DNA of 64,000 nt from Streptomyces lasiicapitis (GCF_014646335.1 NZ_BMNG01000007.1:1-64000); one strand, 5' to 3'; numbered from the stretch's first letter, positions 16,298-25,802 are shown. Made by a program: numbers and translations. The notes: generated from the letters alone by a model not told the origin.

Positions 16298-19200
16298 CGG
16301 TCGCCGGGGGTGGGAAGCGCGGCTCCCAGGGGCTGGTTGGCGGTGGTGTCCCACAGGCGCAGCGTTCCCTCGGAACCGCCCACGGCGAGGGTCTTGCCGT
16401 CAGGGGAAAACGCCAGGGTGCCCACCGGCTCGGCGACGTCCTGGCGTTCGCTGGTGAACGTACCGTCGAACTCCCCGACGCGTCGGCGCAGTTCGCCGTC
16501 CCAAACGGTGACCCGCCCCGAGGTGTCGCCCGCCGCGAACAGCCTGCCGTCGGGGCTGAACGCGATCGTGGTCACCGTGTCCTGGCCCAGGCCCGCTCGG
16601 CTCACGCGGCCGTCGCGCAGGTCGGCCGTCCGGCCGTTCGCATTGACCAGCAGCCTGCCGTCGGGCCGCACGGCCAGGGCGCCTCCGCCCATGCCGCGCA
16701 GCACCTTGGTGCGGTTTCCCCGGCGTACGTCGTAGACCTCGGTGTGTCCCTCTTCGTCCTCCCCGCGGGAGAGGAACAGGGATTTTCCGTCCGGGCTCAG
16801 CGCCATCGCGAGGTTGCCTGCCTCTTCCCGGCCGGGAGCCCGGAGGGCCTTCGGTGTCCTGTCCCGGCCCGCGGCGACGTCCCAGATGGCGAACCTCTCC
16901 CCCGCCGCCGAGTCCACCGGGCCCGTCCGGTGGGCGAACGTCCGTCCGTCGGCGCTGAACGCCATGTCCTCCAGGCAGTCGTCCACGTGCTCCTCGGTGC
17001 ACCGCAGCCGGGGCAGCTCGCGCGTATGGCGCCCGGTGCGTACGTCGAACAGTCGGAAGCGGATGCCGTCGGCCTCCTGCCGTGATCTGGCGAGCAGGCG
17101 GCCGTCCGGGGCGAATGCGGCGTCGGACACGGCGGGTTCGAGCCAGGTCGTGGCGGTGGCACCGCGCAGGGCGACCGAGCGCACGACGCCCCCTCGCATC
17201 TGGCGTTGTGACAGATAGCGGATGCGACGGTCGTCGAGGTCGAGGCTGAGCCGGCCGACGGATTGCGTGGTGACCGGGTACCGCAGCACCGGGTTCTCGG
17301 CGTCGGACAGCCGCCAGAGACTGATCTCCTCGGCGTCCGACGTCACGAGGAACTTCCCGTCGGCACCGAACTCCAGGCTGGTCACGCCCACTTGATCGAC
17401 GCCCGGCAGCGGTTTGCCGGTCCGCGCCCCCCACAGCCGCACGGCGTCGGGCGTGACGGCCGCCACCGTGCGGCTGTCGGGCGCGAACCGGACGTCGGCG
17501 CACGTGTCGTCTCCCTTGCTCGGCAAGGAGTCGGGGACGGGCAGCCGCCGCCTCTGCGCCATGTCCCACACCTGGAGGCGGCTCCCGGCCGGGCAGAGCG
17601 CCACCATGCGCTCGTCCGGACTGACGACGGCCGCTTCGACCTGGCCGACGGGAGCGGTGAACAGGACACGGCGACGCGCGGTGTCCCAGACGCGGGGTCG
17701 TACGTCGGCGGTGTCGCCCAGGACGACGGTGCGCGCGGTGGAGCCGAACCCCAGGCCCACCGCGTTCGGCGAGCCCAGCGGATGTCCGGCCCGGCCCGCG
17801 GCGATGTCCCAGACGAAGACGCCGTCCTCCGTCTCCACGAGGAGTCCGCGCGCGTCAGGGCTCAGATGTGTGGCCGAACCGACGTGGCGGCCAAGGCCCG
17901 GATACTTTCCCGTCGTGCGCTTGGTCCGTACGTCCCACTTCGTGATGTGACCGCGGTCGGCGACGACGAGGGTGCGCCCGTCCCGGCTCAGGAACTGCTG
18001 GGATTCCAGGCTCTCGGGCGCCGTGAACACGTCCTCCTCCGGCTGGGTGTGGGCGCCCATGAGCCCCGCGCGGGTCTCCGGGGTGTCGGCCACCCGCCAG
18101 GCGGCGACGCTCAGCCGCATGGCCGTGACCGGGTCGGAGAAGCGCATGCCGTTCGCCAGGGCGCTGACCTTGCGGGCGACGGCCTCGGTTCTGCGCTTCT
18201 CGCTCGTACGGTTCTGCTGCCAGGCCACCGCACCGGCCACCAGCGCCAGGACCAGCAGGACGGACAGCGTCCCCAGCAGGGACCGGCTGCGGCGGCGGTC
18301 CCTGGTGCGGGCGGTGACGGCGGCGGCCAGGAAGGCCCGCTCGTGGCCGGTCAGCGCGACGTCGCCGTCCCTCCCGGCGAACGCCTCCTCCACGGCGGCC
18401 AGTCGGTTGCCCCGGTACAGGGCCCCGGTGTCGTGCCCGCTCTCCTCCCACGCGCTCGCCGCGTCCGTCAGGCGGCGGTGCAGCCGCAACCGCTCACGGT
18501 CCTCCTCCACCCAGGTGCTCAGCCGGGGCCAGGCCGTGATCAGCGCCTCGTGGGCCAGCTCCGCCGAGGACTCCTCCAGGGTGATCAGCCGGGCGCGTGC
18601 CAGGCGTTCCAGGACCGGGGCGGCGCCCGGGTCCACCGCGAGGAGTTCGGCGCGGTCGGCCGGGCGGCGGGTGTCCGGTGCCCCCTCCCCCGGCGTGATC
18701 AGACGCAGCAGAAGGTGCCGCGCGAGAGCGGCCTCATCGGATGTGAGCCGCGCGTACAACTCCTCGCCGGTGTGGGCGATGGCACCTCGCAGGCCGCCCG
18801 CCGCCTCATACGACGACTCGGTCAGGGCCCGGCCCTTGCGCCGCCGCCATGTCTCCAGGAGCGCGTGCGACAGCAGGGGCAGACCGCCCGGTTCGTCGGT
18901 GACCTCGGTGACGAGCCTGGCGGTCAGGGCCCGTTCGACGAGGGCTCCCTGAGTGGCCGCGGGACCGACGATGGCCTGGCGCAGCTCATCCTGGCTCATG
19001 GGCCCCACCAGCAGGCTGGTTCCCCGCAGGGCCGCGGCGAGCGCGCGGTGCTCGGCGCAGCGGCCGTAGAAGTCGGCGCGTACGGCGATGACCACGCGCA
19101 GCCGGCTGTCCGGCCGGCGGGCGGTGAGCAGCCGGTCGATGAACCCTGCGCGTTCCTCCTGGCTCCGGCACAGAGTGAAGGTCTCCTCGAACTGGTCGAT

Positions 19201-19800
19201 CACGACGACCGTGTCGCGTTCGCCGTCCGCCGGGGACAGTGGTGCCGCGTGCGCGGCGAGGGGGCGCGCGCCGGGGGTGAGGATGCGGATGGCGGCGGGG
19301 CGGCGGTGCGGCTCGTCGGCGTGCTGGAGGGCGGGGATCAGCCCCGCGCGCAGCAGGGAGGACTTGCCGCTGCCGGAGGCTCCCACGAGCGCGGCGAACC
19401 GGTTCTCCGTCACGACGGTGAGCAGTTCTCCGGTCAGTTGCTCGCGGCCGAAGAACTTCTCCCGGTCACCGGGCTCGAACCGGGCCAGGCCGAGGTAGGG
19501 CGCGGGCTCGTCGTCCGCGGCCGAGGGCACGACGGCCGCCTCCGCCCCGGCCGCGCGCCAGCGGTGCTCCCACTCCGTCTCGTCGCCGCCGCAGGCCGCC
19601 ACGTAGGCCCGGAGGACCGGCAGCGACGGCAGCCGCTCTCCCGCGGCCGCCTGCGCGAGCGTGGTGACCGAGTACTCGCCGCGCGCGGCCATCGTCCGGT
19701 AGGTCGGGCCGCCCGCGTCGCGGCGGAGCGCGCGCAGTTCGTACGCGAAGCGCTCCACGGGTCCCGCGTCCGGGTCCAGCGGACTCTCCCGACGCCCCAC
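16108..19800 (-). CDS. nSTAND1 NTPase with HTH head and WD40 tail
   Basis: 1230 residues from a GTG preceded by AGGAGG. The order is an XRE-like helical head (10-85); the nSTAND1 NTPase opening PYLGLARFEPGDREKFFGRE, with Walker A GASGSGKSS (140-148) and Walker B VVVIDQFEE (D202); one membrane helix (about 508-527); then a WD40 propeller of many repeats (VTTIAFSPDGRLFAAGD and VGTLAFSPDGKTLAVGG types) with a conserved C-terminal Cys. STAND proteins oligomerise on sensing a ligand. The family is abundant in Streptomyces and probably regulatory or stress-sensing. It is transcribed away from the SARP gene and towards the RiPP cluster. Confidence 0.9.
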   Translation of the reverse strand: MGRRESPLDPDAGPVERFAYELRALRRDAGGPTYRTMAARGEYSVTTLAQAAAGERLPSLPVLRAYVAACGGDETEWEHRWRAAGAEAAVVPSAADDEPAPYLGLARFEPGDREKFFGREQLTGELLTVVTENRFAALVGASGSGKSSLLRAGLIPALQHADEPHRRPAAIRILTPGARPLAAHAAPLSPADGERDTVVVIDQFEETFTLCRSQEERAGFIDRLLTARRPDSRLRVVIAVRADFYGRCAEHRALAAALRGTSLLVGPMSQDELRQAIVGPAATQGALVERALTARLVTEVTDEPGGLPLLSHALLETWRRRKGRALTESSYEAAGGLRGAIAHTGEELYARLTSDEAALARHLLLRLITPGEGAPDTRRPADRAELLAVDPGAAPVLERLARARLITLEESSAELAHEALITAWPRLSTWVEEDRERLRLHRRLTDAASAWEESGHDTGALYRGNRLAAVEEAFAGRDGDVALTGHERAFLAAAVTARTRDRRRSRSLLGTLSVLLVLALVAGAVAWQQNRTSEKRRTEAVARKVSALANGMRFSDPVTAMRLSVAAWRVADTPETRAGLMGAHTQPEEDVFTAPESLESQQFLSRDGRTLVVADRGHITKWDVRTKRTTGKYPGLGRHVGSATHLSPDARGLLVETEDGVFVWDIAAGRAGHPLGSPNAVGLGFGSTARTVVLGDTADVRPRVWDTARRRVLFTAPVGQVEAAVVSPDERMVALCPAGSRLQVWDMAQRRRLPVPDSLPSKGDDTCADVRFAPDSRTVAAVTPDAVRLWGARTGKPLPGVDQVGVTSLEFGADGKFLVTSDAEEISLWRLSDAENPVLRYPVTTQSVGRLSLDLDDRRIRYLSQRQMRGGVVRSVALRGATATTWLEPAVSDAAFAPDGRLLARSRQEADGIRFRLFDVRTGRHTRELPRLRCTEEHVDDCLEDMAFSADGRTFAHRTGPVDSAAGERFAIWDVAAGRDRTPKALRAPGREEAGNLAMALSPDGKSLFLSRGEDEEGHTEVYDVRRGNRTKVLRGMGGGALAVRPDGRLLVNANGRTADLRDGRVSRAGLGQDTVTTIAFSPDGRLFAAGDTSGRVTVWDGELRRRVGEFDGTFTSERQDVAEPVGTLAFSPDGKTLAVGGSEGTLRLWDTTANQPLGAALPTPGDRQISLAFGPDSATLYAAGERVPLQRHRVAPRQVASDVCARTGAGLSRRDWRAYIADVPYRPTC

Positions 19801-20101
19801 AGTTCCCTCCTCGGCACGTGACGGACCGCGTCAAGGTACGTGGGGCCGTGGCGCGCGGCAACGTGCCGCAAAAAGCGGCGGTCTTCTTCGGCCACCCCGT
19901 GCGACCGGCGGCGTTCTCTTTGTTCGGAGTGATCGCGGGGGGCTGCCGTACAACGCGGCGGCGGCTGCAATCGAGTCATCGGCCAGGGATCGGCCGGCGC
20001 CACGGGGGTTCTCGTCCAGGCGCCTCAGCCGTCCCCGGAGGCCGGACACATCACAGCGATCGGACGAGCCCTGCAGGGGCTCGGTCGGGGGGAAATACTC
20101 C
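19801..20101. other. Divergent intergenic region
   Basis: This lies between the GTG of the nSTAND gene and the ATG of the GNWPPP protein gene. The Shine-Dalgarno AGGAGG of the former (minus strand) sits within the first 12 bp, and a GGGGGG run lies about 10 bp before 20102. It must carry two promoters; I see no clear operator or hairpin. Confidence 0.4.
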
Positions 20102-20470
20102 ATGCACATGAAGCAAGCGATCGGCGTGGCAGTCGGGGCGACCGCGGCAGTGGTCGGCCTGGGCACCGCCGCGGCAGCCGAAACGGGCGCCGTGCGCGGT
20201 GAAGCGGCCGCGGTGGCGCGGAACACCGCGCCGGACACGACGACGGGGACGACGACCGAGGCGGTCACTCACACGGGGAACGTGCCGCTCACGGGAGAGG
20301 GCGGCACAGGCAACTGGCCGCCGCCCAGGACCACGGGCACGGGCAACTGGCCGCCTCCCTGCGCCACGGACACGGGCAACTGGCCTCCGCCGCGCGCCAC
20401 CGACACGGGCAACTGGCCCCCGCCCCGCTTCGGGGCCGCCGCCGACGCGCCGCCGTCGCGGACCGCGTGA
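20102..20470 (+). CDS. Small secreted protein with four GNWPPP repeats
   Basis: 122 residues. A Sec signal peptide (MKQAIGVAVGATAAVVGLG, with likely cleavage after AAAA near residue 26) is followed by a Thr/Ala-rich stretch. Then come four tandem 11-residue repeats, (G/D)TGNWPPP(R/C)xx, and an Ala/Pro-rich tail. I recognise no family. The mature part is short, Trp/Pro-rich and probably unfolded or cell-wall associated. A single Cys lies in repeat 2. It is divergent from the nSTAND gene and convergent with the SARP gene. A multi-core RiPP precursor is possible but the signal peptide argues against it. Confidence 0.65.
   Translation: MHMKQAIGVAVGATAAVVGLGTAAAAETGAVRGEAAAVARNTAPDTTTGTTTEAVTHTGNVPLTGEGGTGNWPPPRTTGTGNWPPPCATDTGNWPPPRATDTGNWPPPRFGAAADAPPSRTA
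20303..20434 (+). repeat. Four in-frame 33-bp tandem repeats
   Basis: The units are 20303-20335, 20336-20368, 20369-20401 and 20402-20434. Each encodes TGNWPPP plus four variable residues. The nucleotide copies differ mainly at third positions (ccgccgccc, ccgcctccc, cctccgccg, cccccgccc), so the protein repeat appears to be kept by selection. Confidence 0.85.
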
Positions 20471-20553
20471 CGAACTGAACCGGTGCCGTCCGCCCAAGTG
20501 GGCGGGCGGCACCGGCGTGCCACCAGGCGGAATCGCGAACACCCCGAGCGCGC

Positions 20554-23500
20554 TCAGGAGTTGCCGACGGGCGCGAGCAGAGCGCGTACGTGTGCGGCCT
20601 CGGGGCTGCCGATCCGTTCGAGCAGGGACAGCGCCTCCTGCCGGCAGGTGTGCGCGCGTTCCTGCTGACCGAGCTGGTGAAGTGCCCGGGCGAGCAGGGA
20701 CAGCACACCGGCGAGCCGCTGGTCGCCGCCGATGTCGCGCAGCAGGACGAGGGCCCGTTCGGCGTGCGCGGCGGCGGCACGTGCGCGCGAGGCGGCCAGT
20801 TGGGCGGTGGCCATGCGGAAGTGGGTCATGCCGATCCAGTACGGCTGTCTGCTCTCCTGGAACATCTCGAGGCCTTGGTCGAACCGTTGCAGCGCCTCGT
20901 CGTAGCGGCCCGCCTCGTGCAGGGCGAGGCCGAGGGCGTAGTAGCCGTTCGCGAGCCGCAGGGTGGCGCCGAGCTCGCGCCACAGTTCCACCGACTGCTC
21001 GGAGGCGGCGATCGCGCTCTCGGTCTGCCCGAGACCGAGCTGGGCCCGGCCCAGATTCATGAGCATGGCTGTCTCGCCGTAACGGTTGCCGTCGGCCCTG
21101 AAGGCGCTCAGGGCCTGGGTGAAGCAGCCGGCTGCGGCTTGGTGGCGGCCGTGCAGGATGGCGAGCAGGCCAAGGAGGTTGGGCGCGTAGCCGAGCGTGA
21201 GCGCGTCGTCGGCTGTGGCGCCGAGGGCATGGGCGCGCTCGGCCTCCTCGCGTGCCCGCTCCGCGCGGCCCGCCAAGTGGTGCACTTGGCCGAGAACCAC
21301 CCTCGCGCGGCCCTCGGTGCGCGGATCGCCGCCACGCCGGGCCTCCTCGGCCACGGCCGACGACGCCGACGCATACGTCTGCCGGTAGGCTCCCGACTCC
21401 ATCAAGTCCTGTGTCACCAGCAGGACGTCGGCCGCCATGGGCGCCAGCGCCGGTTCCGCCGCGCACTGGCGTACGCAGGCAAGCAGTGCGGGCCCTTCGG
21501 AGTACACCCAGTCCAGGGCCTGTTGGCGGTCGTCGAACAGCAGGGCCTGGCGTTCGGTGGGTGCCAGGTGTTCCACGAGCCGGTCCCCCGGGTTCTCCAG
21601 CTCGTACGCGTGGCAGGCCGTGGCCAGGTAGAAGCCGAGCAGGCGGGACAGCGCGGCCGTCCGGTCCCCGCCCGGGTCCTCGTGTACGGCGCGGTCGCGG
21701 GCGAACAGCCGCAGGAGGTCGTGGTAGTGGTAGCGGCCCGCGGCCGCGGATTCCAGCAGGCTGGTGTCGACCAGGGACTCCAGGAGCAGTTCGCTGGTGT
21801 CCTCGTTCTCGTCCAGTACGGCGGCGGCCGCGGCAAGGGAGATGTCGAGGCCGTCCGGCAGCGCGAGGCGCCGGAAGGCGCGGGCCTGCGTGGCTTCCAA
21901 CTGGCCGTAGCCCAGCTCGAAGGAGGCGTCCACGGCGAGGTCACCGAGGCGCAGCTGGTCGAGTCTGCGGCGTTCGTCGGCGAGCCGTCCGGCCAGGGTG
22001 GAGACCGCCCAGGCCGGGCGGGCGACCAGGCGCGCGGCGGCGATACGGATCGCAAGGGGCAGGTGTCCGCAGGCGGCGACGGTGTCCCGGCAGGCGGTCG
22101 GCTCGGCCTCGGCACGCGGGGCACCGACGATGCGCGCGAACAGGACGAGGGCCTCCTGCTCAGTCATGACCTCGAGGTCGAGCACCTGGGCGCCAGGGAC
22201 AGCGACAAGGCGGGCACGGCTTGTGATCAGCACGGCGCAGCCCGGGGCACCGGGCAGCAGCGGGCGTACCTGGGCTTCGCTGTGTGCGTTGTCGAGCAGG
22301 ACGAGAACGCGGCGTCCGGCCAGGGTGGACCGGTAGAGCGCCGACCGTTCCTCGTGGTCTTCGGGGAGGGCGGAGTCGGGGACTCCTAGGGCGCGCAGGA
22401 AGGCGCCCAGTACGTCCTGGGGCCTGGCCGGACGGGCGCTCTGGCCGAGGAGGTCGGCGTAGAGCTGTCCGCCGGGGAAGTGGCCGCGGACGTCGTGGGC
22501 CACCCTTACCGCCAGCGTGGTCTTGCCGACGCCGCCGAGTCCGCGCACCGAGGCGATGGCCATCACCCGGTCCGGGTCGCGCAGCAGATCTTGCCGCAGG
22601 TGTGCCGCGGCGGCGGCCCGGCCGGTGAAGTCGGCCAGCTCGGCCGGGAGTTGGGCCAGGTGTGCCGGCTGGGGCGGCGGCTCGTCCTCGCCGCCCGTGC
22701 CGGTGGGTGCGGCGAGGCCGGGGTCCGCGTGCAGGACGCGCTGGTGCAGTGCCGTCAGTTCCGGGCCGGGGCTGACGCCGAGTTCCTCGTCGAGCATGCG
22801 GCGGGTGTCGGCGTACACGCCCAGTGCCTCGCCCTGGCGTCCGCCGCGGTAGAGCGCCAGCATCAGCAGGGCGCGCAGGCCCTCGCGCAGCGGGTGTTCG
22901 GCGGTGAGTGAGGTCAGTTCGGAGACGGCGTCGAGGTGTCCGCCGAGCTCCAGGTCGAGGGCGAGGCGGTGTTCGAGCAGGGCCAGGCGCCATTCGGCGA
23001 GGCGGGAGCGCTGGGCGTCGGCGAAGGGGCCGGGGACACCGGCCAGGGGTTCCCCGTTCCACAGCGCCAGCGCGTCGCGCAGGGCGCTCCGTGCGCGGTG
23101 TGGGTCGTGTGCGGTGCGGGCCTCGGCCGCCTGCGCCTCGTACGTCTCGCACAGGGCCAGGTCAAGTGCCCCCTCCGGCAGGGCGATCGCGTATCCCCCG
23201 GCCTCGGAGACGAGTGTGCGGCGGCCGAGGGCCTTGCGTAATCGGGAGGCGTAGGTGCGCAGGGCGGGGAGTGCCTGGGCGGGAGGCGCCTGGCCCCATA
23301 CGGCGTCGATGAGTTCGCTCGCCGTCGCCGTGCGTCCGTCCCGCAGCAACAGCGCGGTCAGCAGGGCGCGTTCCTGGGGGCGGCCCTCGGGCAGTGCCTC
23401 CGTACCGCACCACGCGCGGACGGGGCCGAGCACCTGGAAACGCAGCGGGGGCGCGGGCCGCCGGGCGTCGTGGGCCGGGGTGGTGTCCTGCGGGGGAGTC

Positions 23501-23772
23501 CGGCCGGGGTCGGGCGGTGTGTGGCGGTGGGCGGGAAGTGTGAAACCGAGCTGTTCCAGCGGCAGGCCGAACATCTCCTCGAGCACCCGCTGGCTGGAGG
23601 GGCGCGGGCACGGCGGATCGGGCTGCCGCCAGCGGTGCAGCTGCCGGGCGGTGATCTGCCCCGGCTCGCCGAGCCGCCGCGCCGTGGCGTCGTACACCGC
23701 CATGAACACCGCCGGCTGCTGCCACTGACGCCGGGCGCACAGCCGGGCGAAGTCCGACTGCCGTATCGCCAT
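20554..23772 (-). CDS. AfsR/SARP family regulator (SARP-NB-ARC-TPR)
   Basis: 1072 residues. The first 80 form an extra helical head with an HTH-like part (QITARQLHRWRQPDPPCPRPSS). The SARP winged helix and BTAD lie at about 110-350 (RFQVLGPVRAW, PQERALLTALLLRDGR, the ALWNGEPLAGVPGPF region, MLDEELGVSPGPEL). The NB-ARC NTPase has Walker A GLGGVGKTT (411-419) and Walker B RVLVLLDNAH, and the C-terminal half is TPR repeats. AfsR-type proteins activate secondary-metabolite genes by binding direct repeats near promoters. It stands alone on the minus strand and is a candidate activator of the RiPP operon about 11 kb away. Confidence 0.92.
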   Translation of the reverse strand: MAIRQSDFARLCARRQWQQPAVFMAVYDATARRLGEPGQITARQLHRWRQPDPPCPRPSSQRVLEEMFGLPLEQLGFTLPAHRHTPPDPGRTPPQDTTPAHDARRPAPPLRFQVLGPVRAWCGTEALPEGRPQERALLTALLLRDGRTATASELIDAVWGQAPPAQALPALRTYASRLRKALGRRTLVSEAGGYAIALPEGALDLALCETYEAQAAEARTAHDPHRARSALRDALALWNGEPLAGVPGPFADAQRSRLAEWRLALLEHRLALDLELGGHLDAVSELTSLTAEHPLREGLRALLMLALYRGGRQGEALGVYADTRRMLDEELGVSPGPELTALHQRVLHADPGLAAPTGTGGEDEPPPQPAHLAQLPAELADFTGRAAAAAHLRQDLLRDPDRVMAIASVRGLGGVGKTTLAVRVAHDVRGHFPGGQLYADLLGQSARPARPQDVLGAFLRALGVPDSALPEDHEERSALYRSTLAGRRVLVLLDNAHSEAQVRPLLPGAPGCAVLITSRARLVAVPGAQVLDLEVMTEQEALVLFARIVGAPRAEAEPTACRDTVAACGHLPLAIRIAAARLVARPAWAVSTLAGRLADERRRLDQLRLGDLAVDASFELGYGQLEATQARAFRRLALPDGLDISLAAAAAVLDENEDTSELLLESLVDTSLLESAAAGRYHYHDLLRLFARDRAVHEDPGGDRTAALSRLLGFYLATACHAYELENPGDRLVEHLAPTERQALLFDDRQQALDWVYSEGPALLACVRQCAAEPALAPMAADVLLVTQDLMESGAYRQTYASASSAVAEEARRGGDPRTEGRARVVLGQVHHLAGRAERAREEAERAHALGATADDALTLGYAPNLLGLLAILHGRHQAAAGCFTQALSAFRADGNRYGETAMLMNLGRAQLGLGQTESAIAASEQSVELWRELGATLRLANGYYALGLALHEAGRYDEALQRFDQGLEMFQESRQPYWIGMTHFRMATAQLAASRARAAAAHAERALVLLRDIGGDQRLAGVLSLLARALHQLGQQERAHTCRQEALSLLERIGSPEAAHVRALLAPVGNS

Positions 23773-24188
23773 GTCCGCCTCCGGGCTCTTTCCGGCCGAC
23801 GGCTCAACCTAGCGGCCGCCGGGATGCGATCACAGGTGTCTTACCGGACGAAAAGTCCGGCCGAAAGTCCGGCGGTGCGGCTTCGGCAGGGCTACTGGAC
23901 GGGGCCGACCTCGCTGTTTCGTACGGGAGAGCCGCCTCGCGTACGCGCTCATCGGACGGACATCGCACGGAGGCGGCCTGGTGAGCGCGCCGGTGTTGAC
24001 TCCTTCTCGTCCGGCACATCGGCGCAAAGCTGAAGGAGAGGAGCGATAGGCGTCCTCTGCACGCTCGTGCCGTCGCTGGGACGCGAGAACGGTTCGGGGC
24101 AGCGGCACCACCCGGTGAGCCGTCATTCACGGGTCACAGTGCCGCTCCACTCGGGAAGCGTCGAACGATCACAGGAAGAAGGAGAAGC
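23773..24188. other. Divergent intergenic region with CCGGAC/GTCCGG repeats
   Basis: This 416-bp gap separates the SARP gene from a small secreted protein gene. At 23844-23872 the hexamer CCGGAC is followed by two copies of GTCCGG (23855-23860, 23867-23872), forming both an inverted and a direct repeat about 75 bp upstream of the SARP start, a possible autoregulatory site. The rest shows nothing until GGAGAAGC before 24189. No gene is called. Confidence 0.45.
23844..23872. promoter_or_regulatory. Possible operator upstream of the SARP gene
   Basis: CCGGAC, 5 nt, GTCCGG, 6 nt, GTCCGG. The direct AAGTCCGGC repeats have 12-nt periodicity, near the 11-nt repeats that SARP proteins bind. The role is an inference from position and spacing. 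Confidence 0.35.
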
Positions 24189-24584
24189 ATGCGCACTCGC
24201 AGGAAGATCGCCACAGCCCTCGCCACAGGGACCCTGACTGCAGGACTGCTCACCGGGGGCGCCATCACGACCTCGGCTTCAGCGGACGTCGCCCCGATGT
24301 CCTGCTTCGGCGGCGCAAAGAATTTCAGCACCACGAACAAGGTGTGGCCGGCCTATCCGAACTGGGCCAAGACCACCGCCAGCTGCGCCGACATCAACGT
24401 GAAGGCCAGGGTCGGCGCGAATGTGCAGGCCTGCTTCGACAGGGGCCCGGGCCAGCCGCACAAGTGCTACCCCCGGCGCTGGCTCTCGCAGGGCGTGTGG
24501 GACACGGCTGTGACCGACGTAGCCAACGGCAAGAAGTTCTACCTGAAGTTCGACCGCAACACGAGCGGCAAGATCGCGTACTGA
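24189..24584 (+). CDS. Small secreted protein, four cysteines
   Basis: 131 residues with GGAGAAGC just before the ATG. A clear Sec signal peptide (MRTRRKIATALATGTLTAGLLTGG, cleavage near ASA-DV at 32) is followed by a mature protein of about 98 residues with four Cys, enough for two disulfides. The mature part holds WPAYPNWAKTTASC and CFDRGPGQPHKCYPRRW. I do not recognise the family. A strong hairpin follows the stop, so it is a single-gene transcript. Confidence 0.7.
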   Translation: MRTRRKIATALATGTLTAGLLTGGAITTSASADVAPMSCFGGAKNFSTTNKVWPAYPNWAKTTASCADINVKARVGANVQACFDRGPGQPHKCYPRRWLSQGVWDTAVTDVANGKKFYLKFDRNTSGKIAY

Positions 24585-24591
24585 CGCACCG

Positions 24592-24624
24592 GCTGTTGCG
24601 CGGTCCGCACGACCGCGCAACAGC
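24592..24624 (+). terminator. Hairpin terminator
   Basis: A perfect 14-bp stem (GCTGTTGCGCGGTC, loop cgcac) starts 8 bp after the stop of the secreted-protein gene. There is no long T-run, as usual in actinomycetes. Confidence 0.8.
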
Positions 24625-24762
24625 TCACGTACTGCCTCGTACCGACATCAGCCCTGCCACCGCCACAAGCCGGCAGGGCTCGTATGCACGTTCTCGCGCC
24701 GACGAGGCTGCCAGTCACGACCCGCCCGCCCTCGCCATCGGGCCCCTTGCCACAATCGCCCC

Positions 24763-25695
24763 ATGCTGGCGCCCTCACCGATCACTCCCGACGCCCCCGC
24801 CCCGATCGGCGATCCGCTCCTCACCCAGCGGTGGCTGGACCTCGCCTTCATCCACTGGCCGGTGGAACCGGAGGCCGTGGCGGGGCTACTGCCGCGCGGC
24901 ACCGTTCCCGACACGCATGACGGAGTCACCTCCGTGGGGCTCGTGGCCTTCCGGATGCACAAGGTCGGCTGGTTCCGACTGCCCGGAATACCCTATTTCG
25001 GGTCGTTCCCCGAGACCAACGTGCGTTTGTACTCGGTCGACGCGCACGGGCGCCGCGGAGTCGTCTTCCGGTCGATGGACGCCTCTCGTCTGCTCCCGGT
25101 CGTGCTGGGGCGCATGGCCTTCCGGCTGCCGTACGTCTGGTCCCGGATGAACGTGCGTACGGTGGGTGACACCGTCGCGTACACCAGCCGCCGGCGCTGG
25201 CCCGGACCGCGCGGCGCCCACAGCCGCATCGCACTGAGGCCCGGTGAACGCATCGACGAGCCCACCGAGTTGGAGCACTTCCTCACTGCCCGCTGGGGCA
25301 TGCACAACAGCTTCCCCACCGGGTCGGCCTACCTGCCCAACGACCACCCACGCTGGCCACTGCACCGCGCCGATCTCATGGCGTACGACGAGAACCTGCT
25401 CGCCGCGGCGGGACTGACGCCGCCGACCGGTCCTCCCGTCAGCGTCCTCTACTCCCCCGGAGTCCCGGTCCGCCTGGGCCGCCCGCTCCCCCCCGCTTCC
25501 GGCACACACGCACCTGCAACCGTCCCTTCGACAGAGCCGTCCCAGCAGCCCCGAGTTCAATTGAGGACCGCGGCGGTCCCGCCCCCACACACACCGGTTG
25601 GTGAACTTCCAGACGCGCGCGGGCCGTTGCTCAGTGCGCAACGGCGACCACCTCATCCGGGTGATCGGTACGACAAAGCCCTGAACAGGAGCTAG
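24763..25695 (+). CDS. DUF2071 (YqjF) family protein with an odd C-terminal extension
   Basis: 310 residues. Residues 20-240 follow the DUF2071 pattern: LLTQRWLDLAFIHWPVEPEAV, LVAFRMHKVGW, FPETNVRLYSVDAHGRRGVVFRSMD, the FLTARWGMH segment, and the usual terminal SVLYSPGVPVRLGRP. The family normally stops there, so the last 70 or so Pro/Arg-rich residues look like read-through of former non-coding sequence after loss of the stop. The function of DUF2071 is unknown. The gene stands alone. Confidence 0.75.
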   Translation: MLAPSPITPDAPAPIGDPLLTQRWLDLAFIHWPVEPEAVAGLLPRGTVPDTHDGVTSVGLVAFRMHKVGWFRLPGIPYFGSFPETNVRLYSVDAHGRRGVVFRSMDASRLLPVVLGRMAFRLPYVWSRMNVRTVGDTVAYTSRRRWPGPRGAHSRIALRPGERIDEPTELEHFLTARWGMHNSFPTGSAYLPNDHPRWPLHRADLMAYDENLLAAAGLTPPTGPPVSVLYSPGVPVRLGRPLPPASGTHAPATVPSTEPSQQPRVQLRTAAVPPPHTPVGELPDARGPLLSAQRRPPHPGDRYDKALNRS

Positions 25696-25802
25696 TGTCA
25701 CCGCCACACGGACCACCTGCCCGAAGGGCGTGTGGGCATCGCCGTGGCGCCGTCCGCCGACCGCTGCCACGGCCGGAGAAGTCAGAGAAGGGGCCGACAC
25801 CC

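Noticed and set aside
17263..19821. 852-codon plus-strand open frame
   Set aside because: Antisense of the nSTAND-WD40 gene, whose motifs are unmistakable on the minus strand.
20303..20434. CRISPR-like array
   Set aside because: Repeats are contiguous, in frame and coding, with no spacers and no cas genes.
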